Source: Pseudomonadota bacterium
Lineage (GTDB): Bacteria; Pseudomonadota; Gammaproteobacteria; Legionellales; Legionellaceae
Length of the DNA: 40,166 nucleotides
Direction of reading: 5' to 3'
NCBI GenBank assembly: GCA_020051095.1
Contig: JAGVJN010000020.1
Span: forward strand, 1 to 40,166
This document shows, one piece after another, positions 37,501 to 40,166 of this stretch. Positions within the stretch are counted from its first letter, which is position 1. Each line of letters starts with the position of its first letter. The notes below the pieces were generated by a model, which was given only the letters and a program-made list of their open reading frames with translations, was not told where the DNA came from and ran no database searches. Both the position numbers and the translations under genes were made by a program.

Positions 37501-40166
37501 CATTTCCCCCAGCTGCAAACACAGCGTTGGCACCATCATTGCTTAATGTGTCATTGTCAGCATTTCCTAACAAAGCCACATTATAAGTATTGGCAAGAGC
37601 GTGCAGATCTAATGATAAGTACGAGAGACCAGTGACTATTTGGTGATTGGCATCATTTGCACCAATTGTGTTGCCACTAAATATTAGGTCTGTATATTGA
37701 TTGCCATTAAAATTAAACTGCTTAATAGCCGATAGGGTATCTTGATTTTCATCATAATAGGACAAGCCAACATCTTTAATGGTATAGGCTTGTGTTGGAA
37801 TCGATATGGTGAAATCTAGCGCGCCTCCCTCGGTTGCGACGGCATCTGACACGGTGATGATATTAGGACCTCCTTCATCAAGAATGATTCCAATTCCTGA
37901 ATCCGTGATATCAATTGTGGTGGGACCACTTACAATATTTTCGACACTTAATTGTATCGCGTCATGTGCTGAGTCGTTTTGTAAAGGATCGGCAATGGCT
38001 GTCACCCTCACAATAATACTGGAACTTCCAGCCGGCATTTCGACATGGGTGCCATTACCAAGTGTTGATGATGAAGAATGAAATACACTGCCTCCATCAT
38101 AGCTATATAGAAAATCATTCCCTAAGAAATCTGATGAGTCGGTGCCAGAAGCAGCGCTTTCGGCAATTAAATCAAGTATTAAATCATTCTCAGCCACGCC
38201 AGAAGAAAGCGATAATGTAAAATCTAAAAATTCGCCTTCTTTTGCGATGGCATTACCAATCAATAGATACTGCTCACTGCCGCTATCATTGATAATGCCT
38301 GTGGCGGTGGGCATCACAAGATTTGCAATCACACCATTAATTCGGCTGACACTTAAACCAAAATTTTCAGCTACTTCTATGTCACTATCTTGGGACGAAG
38401 CCACACGTACAATCAGATCCTGTGCATAGACTGGAACACTAATAATATGAGTCGCAGCCACCGCATTAAAGGTTTGACCGCCATCAAGACTGTATTCAAG
38501 ATCCACTGCATCAAAATCAGTGCCGCCTGTTGCAGTTCCATCCGACAATTGGATGAACAATAAAATGGGATCGGCATCAATTTGATAATCGGCTAAACTA
38601 TGGGCATAACTGCCTGTCGTAGCGGCGTAATCTGCACTATTTCCAATTAATCGATCATAGCCTTGGCCACCGACAAACACCACATCCTGACTGTTGACAT
38701 TGGTTAATGTATCGTCACCCTCACGGGCAATAACAGCAACATGGGTTAATCCATTGACCTCAATGATATTGCTTGACGAGCTGCTGACAAAAACAGAATT
38801 GCTTGTTGTTGGATTACCAACACTAAAGTCAATATGGTCGTAGGTATCACCTGAAAAATTGAATTTGCTGATTGTTAATAATTGATCGACCCCCTCATCA
38901 AAACTATCTGCCCCAACGTCTGTAATCAAAAAGTCAGTAGAATCATTGCCGATAAACTGATAACTGCCGATATGACTTGCATACCCTGCATAGGCACCTG
39001 GGCTTGCACCTTGATCTGTAATGATGTCATTATCCTGGCCACCTATTAAAATAACATTATCACCATCAAGTCTAATTAAAGTATCATTTTCACCACCGCC
39101 TGATAGCACCACGTCACTTAGGGAAGTCGAGAGTTGGTCTTTCCCACGAAATCCTAAAACGAGCTGGTCATCCATTGAGGCTGATAACGAGTCTGTGCCA
39201 TTGGTACCTAATGTCAGGGATGTGTATTCATGTTCAGCAAAATCAAAGGTTACCATCGTTGAAACGACATCATAGCCTTCATCAAACACATCATAACTTG
39301 CGCCCACATCCTGGATAATGAGCTGTGGATTCAAATTATAGAAATTATAACCAACGACGGATTTAGCATATTCAACAATGACATCTGTTGTTGACGTGGC
39401 ATTATTTGAAATCGTATCATTTCCACGCCCACCAATGGTGCGGATAGTTCCTGTTGCAGAATTAGAAACGGTTATATCATCTAGATAATTACCGCCTATA
39501 TACGTAACATTTTCACTGTCAATAAATACTAGATGAGCATTGTCGTTACTTAGAATGATACTGTTATCAAGTGTGATATTAGATCCAATAGCGGTAAACA
39601 ATAAAACATCACCCGCGTCAGCACCATTAAATGTCAGTTTCTCAATCGACGATAATTTATCAAAATTACCTGAGCTCTTAGGATCGCCGAAATCGAGTAC
39701 ATTAAAACTGCCCGCATTGACATTGACATTGGAAAAATCATAGTTAGACAATCGACCACTGTAGATAACCTGATCAACGCCATCCCCCCCATCGATAATA
39801 TCATTCAACCCACCGGTGGTTATCGTATCATTGCCAGCTCCTGCAAAGAATGTTGCTGATGGGTCATAGCCCCATTCTTTTGCAATGCTAACGGAGGTAG
39901 GTAGAATCACCGTATCCATGCCACCTAACGCGTCCATAACGCCAAGGCTTAAATCATAATCATTTGGATTGAGAATATTAAAGTCAACCGTGTCGTCGTT
40001 AGGGGTGAATAGGCCATAAATCGTGGCAGCAACGATGGTTTGTGTGGCACTGGTAAATGAGGTGGTGCCACCCAAGATGTCGGTGGTGGTGGCAATCACC
40101 CTAATTTCATGGCCGACAAAGGATTGATCGTCTGGGATATTAAAGGTTGCACTGGTGGCACCGGTG
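28544..40166 (-). CDS. Giant RTX repeat protein, 3' part (partial)
   Basis: 3873 residues are visible and the frame is open to the right edge, so the N-terminus lies outside the window. The visible start is an Ig-like piece (ATFNIPDDQSFVGHEIRV). Then come about 23 repeat units. Each has a beta segment of the form FTVTD..NGDEGTDTL....LxFADxxY and a calcium-binding segment with GGxGDDxL nonapeptides. Two units are interrupted, one by Calx-beta domains (37.8-38.6 kb) and one by a seven-bladed propeller (33.1-34.3 kb). The C-terminus has classic RTX nonapeptides, an EF-hand-like loop and a tail ending TLLNIASVDESHFII, typical of type I secretion substrates. It is probably a secreted calcium-folded adhesin or toxin; no enzymatic domain is seen in the visible part. 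No transporter genes are present in the window. Confidence 0.9.
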   Translation of the reverse strand, partial: TGATSATFNIPDDQSFVGHEIRVIATTTDILGGTTSFTSATQTIVAATIYGLFTPNDDTVDFNILNPNDYDLSLGVMDALGGMDTVILPTSVSIAKEWGYDPSATFFAGAGNDTITTGGLNDIIDGGDGVDQVIYSGRLSNYDFSNVNVNAGSFNVLDFGDPKSSGNFDKLSSIEKLTFNGADAGDVLLFTAIGSNITLDNSIILSNDNAHLVFIDSENVTYIGGNYLDDITVSNSATGTIRTIGGRGNDTISNNATSTTDVIVEYAKSVVGYNFYNLNPQLIIQDVGASYDVFDEGYDVVSTMVTFDFAEHEYTSLTLGTNGTDSLSASMDDQLVLGFRGKDQLSTSLSDVVLSGGGENDTLIRLDGDNVILIGGQDNDIITDQGASPGAYAGYASHIGSYQFIGNDSTDFLITDVGADSFDEGVDQLLTISKFNFSGDTYDHIDFSVGNPTTSNSVFVSSSSSNIIEVNGLTHVAVIAREGDDTLTNVNSQDVVFVGGQGYDRLIGNSADYAATTGSYAHSLADYQIDADPILLFIQLSDGTATGGTDFDAVDLEYSLDGGQTFNAVAATHIISVPVYAQDLIVRVASSQDSDIEVAENFGLSVSRINGVIANLVMPTATGIINDSGSEQYLLIGNAIAKEGEFLDFTLSLSSGVAENDLILDLIAESAASGTDSSDFLGNDFLYSYDGGSVFHSSSSTLGNGTHVEMPAGSSSIIVRVTAIADPLQNDSAHDAIQLSVENIVSGPTTIDITDSGIGIILDEGGPNIITVSDAVATEGGALDFTISIPTQAYTIKDVGLSYYDENQDTLSAIKQFNFNGNQYTDLIFSGNTIGANDANHQIVTGLSYLSLDLHALANTYNVALLGNADNDTLSNDGANAVFAAGGNGDDLLINNYGDNAYFKGGLGNDSFEYFVGNQIMFYGDQGNDQFISSFGLGDINITIAYQNAIAAFEINPDISDWKIVDRGNDILDEGTDTVVDSVIQSYQFGEQRYYGIKSVNEAIFVNGNIILGDANANTFTASNLDHVAVLGLAGDDSLSVDNVQDVELIGGRGDDDLSTSLFNQAQTTAGYAGHVGNYAISGTDGSHFTIKDIGSDYYNEGRDTLHNLLAFKFNGTIYESIEFLPTGGSPTGNYQIAVGNNANLSNSTRDNVVLYGGQGDNTLTNSGGFDVILVGGEGDDILSENSNSPLFTTASYAGSVAQYALTGTNLSVDEYTLTDVAKADFDEGSDRLKNITHIEFDGSRYTSVGIIYQNAGVSENGQIIYIDSVNGVSVSNGNNITDGHDIVAIVGNVGDDYLQSGSAYEVALVGGEGDDELVNAGSLTSTTTATVYGAYAADISDYTFSPFTSTIYTITDVGLDLFDEGTDTLTNLTQLSFAATKYYSVLFAPTTIETSTVDDSILVGSTDNDALTADHDNVALIGGDGDDVLTNANGEDVVLVGGRGNDNLVGIAGDPSATFASYSAGPGSYTLTYISPNQMMVSDIGYDSYSEDTDTLTDISQLTFNGMHYVDTKFFQESTLDENAPDRSYQILVGTTSNDVLGTTNLAGTVHYHDLLLMGGDGDDTFDISDFSDNIYVVGGLGDDVINGNSLDPTAVFVDYAGSPTQYIVTMVSGTQITVEDFVKSGDEDEGTDTLNNIALSQLRFNGEPSSSGEISLAVFGDNDDNFLSATQDNMYLFGLAGDDELNTNGYQNVGLRGDEGDDYLVGDGFNTATAYYYHSVIEYKLVSIAHGAISVTDINHANGDEGSDNLLGISRLGFDNIIYNNVQTTHTNGSFVSDDNVLYIGSDSADAIANSFGDGNLIFAGLDNDDITNEFGTNAIFYGEEGDDLLTDNSGGQNVTAGYRGNFADYNITQIDPTSYQIQDLNTLDGDEGTDTLNSITKFQFADRLFDVSNVYLGDAIITDSVIPYLGTSRPDNVTYNAGGTGYEIDTLAGDDTITVLNGTNIRITGNEGDDILNDNTPLEAPLQVVIGSTNTSLKYFNAIGDLDGDGKIDIVMTDFSSNDLVWYRNLGDIDSDSEVEFTRLNIAPPSSYGGADIFIVDMDNDNDLDIVSAHFNGNTIDWWRNDGTPADGGWVKNIIAINFNDAYSATAFDIDHDGDMDVVAVARNANGADVLLYTNPGNNPFDAIFSGVIPIPVDNTLQGAATLIKGDFNGDSWEDIIAASFDTGIIRYYQNNQIGGFSTSTIDNGVYTNSVNSIYAADINGDMRLDLLVAEKGSNQWVWWENDGNGTFISRHVIYTMPNSTPFSIYASDIDGDGDMDVVGANSADNNTSSDYFWAENVDGDGLTWQTTEYDVIPGFKSAREVYSVSTADLDGDNTDEVIFTTNNSIRYANVIPDPEQYAVTVYADDRSGYQLVGFDANGFTVEDMNPGNGDEGFDTLSNFTHIEFNGQLYDNIIIGNGTVANDTDLYIGTLGDDEVTLSGGDNHLLELLAGDDTIHYSDGLNTQIIGAEGNDTIHVGFSNDDVQVVYLGNQADYLFTYLSPTDFTVTDTNLGNGDEGTDTLNRVQKITFADASYNFVALGIATISNPNTLYIGSSFADIVTFSASGASIILLPTAGNDSYTDNSVNKGALVAYADAITGYAFEPVSNSTFRVTDIEPSNGSTDTDTLVGFNQISFNGQVYSPISLTGAATANNQLVILPGGSTFNTDYSNVTFVGDELNNNITINNQSGNIVYAGGGYDTISVSPMSDTLVVYRDVYAGYAFAIVSPSTFTVSDINFTNSDEGTDTLMNVSHLQFADKTFSAVVIGDGEITSADTLYVKSNLDDTVSYNSSDANYTLATGAGNDVISVENGNNIRVIGGEGNDQLTDNSFNHALVAIYQGNVSDYQLTMTSPSNFTVTDLNPTNGDEGTDILTNVNRIEFADSAYDSILFNNSANANNQLVLVSPGATVNHSTFDNVLYYDGSGDELFEINSGTNVRILAGLGNDALNDFTGSAQAIYRDGLAGYSFQNLSPSFTVLDVSAQYGDEGFDSLFGFNKITFANSEFTSISLTNLVTANDQLVVLSSGVTTQNTGFDNVGIVGSSGSESITITSGDNTQAYGGLGDDYINDHTGTAIALYTNDFSHYEFTAMGPLNYTIRDLNDIDGNEGNDDLIGMTRLNFANVTYDNVVFNVPTSDGQFILVYNGNPLTLFSNNSVVVGSSADDRLENVGYGNILYGGSGNDILIDSNFFTGTTVLIGGAGNDQLNNYTGNVGSTVAGYVDNISTYNFTYNQLTEQLTIEDLSWFGINEGTDTLQSVYMLSFADYAIAEVSYTAQGVSAAYQDDQMIIGTDNNDILTNNAYNNVVLFGGLGDDELVNNTLLTSLLIGGVGNDVLTGNMNTIAGYAGSIAEFDITGSVGNYIITDKETAGYNEGQDLIQGISQFSFAQGTYDNIVDGVNNTAGHQIVVGSEFVDTFNVNFNHVAILAGAGDDTLSAFNRQHVTLVGGEGNDQILADSVNVNSSITVAYANSLSGYQFSASSGSQFNITDTDTAGYDEGTDTLSNVTRLSFGNVDYTNLILGDSSANLLFASNEGGLVIGFEDNDTLVTNGFDNVTLVGDAGNDMLDNHSGGNNVQLFGGEGNDRLIGDNTRAYVDTLLYAGNVYDYQFTKTPSDVLITDIGHHFEGTDTLIFFDYFNPNAIDQIEFNGINYQLYLLDNLTNSVFGSINNDLILGFGDFDFLIGNTGDDIIEGGAGADRIDGGLGIDTASYASALTPVTINLFLPSQVSLGTDAHGDQLMNIENIIGSQFNDSLTGNIMNNSLIGGAGNDTLTGGAGSDMFKFGIEDGDDVVVDFSLLEDKLDLTQFSGIFDRYDADSNGLFDTAEFNNFANGSDNNAGISNIATSAGNTIITLNNDVLLNAVTPSPYEIDTTITLLNIASVDESHFII
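28736..28771 (-). other. EF-hand-like calcium loop near the C-terminus of the RTX protein
   Basis: The twelve residues DADSNGLFDTAE fit the EF-hand loop pattern D-x-D-x-N-G-x-x-D-x-x-E. They lie between the last nonapeptide repeats and the C-terminal secretion tail. Confidence 0.6.
28875..29175 (-). other. C-terminal RTX nonapeptide (hemolysin-type calcium-binding) block
   Basis: Encoded repeats include GNTGDDIIEGGAGADRIDGG and GGAGNDTLTGGAGSDMF, separated by a serralysin-like linker (IDTASYASALTPVTINL...NIENIIGSQFNDSLTGN). This is the canonical beta-roll preceding a type I secretion signal. Confidence 0.85.
33140..34275 (-). other. Seven-bladed FG-GAP/VCBS beta-propeller inserted in the RTX array
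   Basis: Seven calcium-loop motifs occur in order: IGDLDGDGKIDIV, VDMDNDNDLDIV, FDIDHDGDMDVV, GDFNGDSWEDII, ADINGDMRLDLL, SDIDGDGDMDVV and ADLDGDNTDEVIF. That is the number expected for an integrin-alpha-like propeller. The domain lies between DILNDNTPLE and YAVTVYADDRSGYQ, i.e. inside one repeat unit. Confidence 0.8.
37796..38575 (-). other. Calx-beta domain cassette inserted in the RTX array
   Basis: The segment reads from FIQLSDGTATGGTDFDAVD through two domain boundaries (NAIAKEGEFLDFTLSLSSG, DAVATEGGALDFTISIP), with typical EYSLDGG and I.DSG/I.DEGG ends. It begins in the middle of one Calx-beta domain and ends in the middle of another, and the host repeat resumes directly with AYTIKDVG. 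Confidence 0.7.

Larger units (their letters stand above)
29300..39700 (-). repeat. About 23 diverged tandem units within the RTX gene
   Basis: The DEGTDTL-like codon block recurs near 29325, 29706, 30078, 30447, 30870, 31233, 31590, 31966, 32328, 32646, 33018, then 34531, 34919, 35265, 35678, 36059, 36473, 36850, 37230, 37737, then about 38880, 39280 and 39650. Spacing is mostly 320-420 bp. The two large gaps are the propeller and Calx-beta insertions. Positions were read by eye and are approximate. The units are diverged in DNA sequence. Confidence 0.8.

Noticed and set aside
29300..39700. Possible CRISPR array because of regular repeats
   Set aside because: The repeats are long (about 370 bp), diverged and in one open reading frame; they encode RTX units.
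1..40166. tRNA or rRNA genes
   Set aside because: A reading of both strands for tRNA T-loop motifs and rRNA-like segments found none convincing.
1..40166. Insertion sequences, integrase genes or attachment sites bounding the orphan-gene island
   Set aside because: No transposase- or integrase-like protein and no flanking direct repeats were found; only the palindrome at 17.4 kb is suggestive.

Overview
The window looks like a chromosomal segment of a Legionella or close Legionellales relative. The reasons are its AT-rich base composition, three tandem outer-membrane proteins of the Legionella MOMP type, several large orphan proteins of the kind found in Legionella effector-rich accessory regions, and a giant RTX protein. 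This is inferred from protein character only; no rRNA or tRNA gene is present to confirm it.

Layout. Bases 1-3960 hold a short hexamer repeat, a REP-like hairpin, a frameshifted helical-repeat gene remnant, an outer-membrane beta-barrel gene, a tiny secreted-peptide ORF and a membrane fatty-acid/sterol hydroxylase. Bases 3962-8384 hold a small membrane peptide, a YhiN/HI0933-type flavoprotein and the convergent pair patA/patD, which together convert putrescine to 4-aminobutyraldehyde and then to GABA. Bases 8623-11454 carry three overlapping MOMP-like paralogues in one operon. Bases 11539-17248 carry housekeeping or accessory genes: a three-CxxCH cytochrome c, a ClC chloride channel, a coiled-coil secreted protein, a PhnA/YjdM zinc-ribbon protein, a small unknown and an exported M20 metallopeptidase.

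Bases 17557-28493 form a run of seven orphan genes on both strands. Its centrepiece is a 1517-residue protein that joins a pentapeptide-repeat beta-helix, a PuuD-like class I amidohydrolase (C442/H580/E582), a flavin monooxygenase-like domain whose motif spacing resembles MICAL enzymes, and a long helical tail. Together the run looks like an effector-type accessory island, although translocation cannot be shown from sequence.

Bases 28544-40166 are the 3' part of a giant RTX protein (3873 residues visible, beginning outside the window). It has about 23 units of roughly 370 bp. One unit is split by a seven-bladed FG-GAP/VCBS propeller and another by a Calx-beta cassette that appears to be inserted out of phase. 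The C-terminus has nonapeptide repeats, an EF-hand-like loop and a type I secretion-type tail, so it is probably a secreted calcium-dependent surface adhesin or toxin.

The most unusual items are the 1517-residue fusion protein and the two insertions inside the RTX repeat array.
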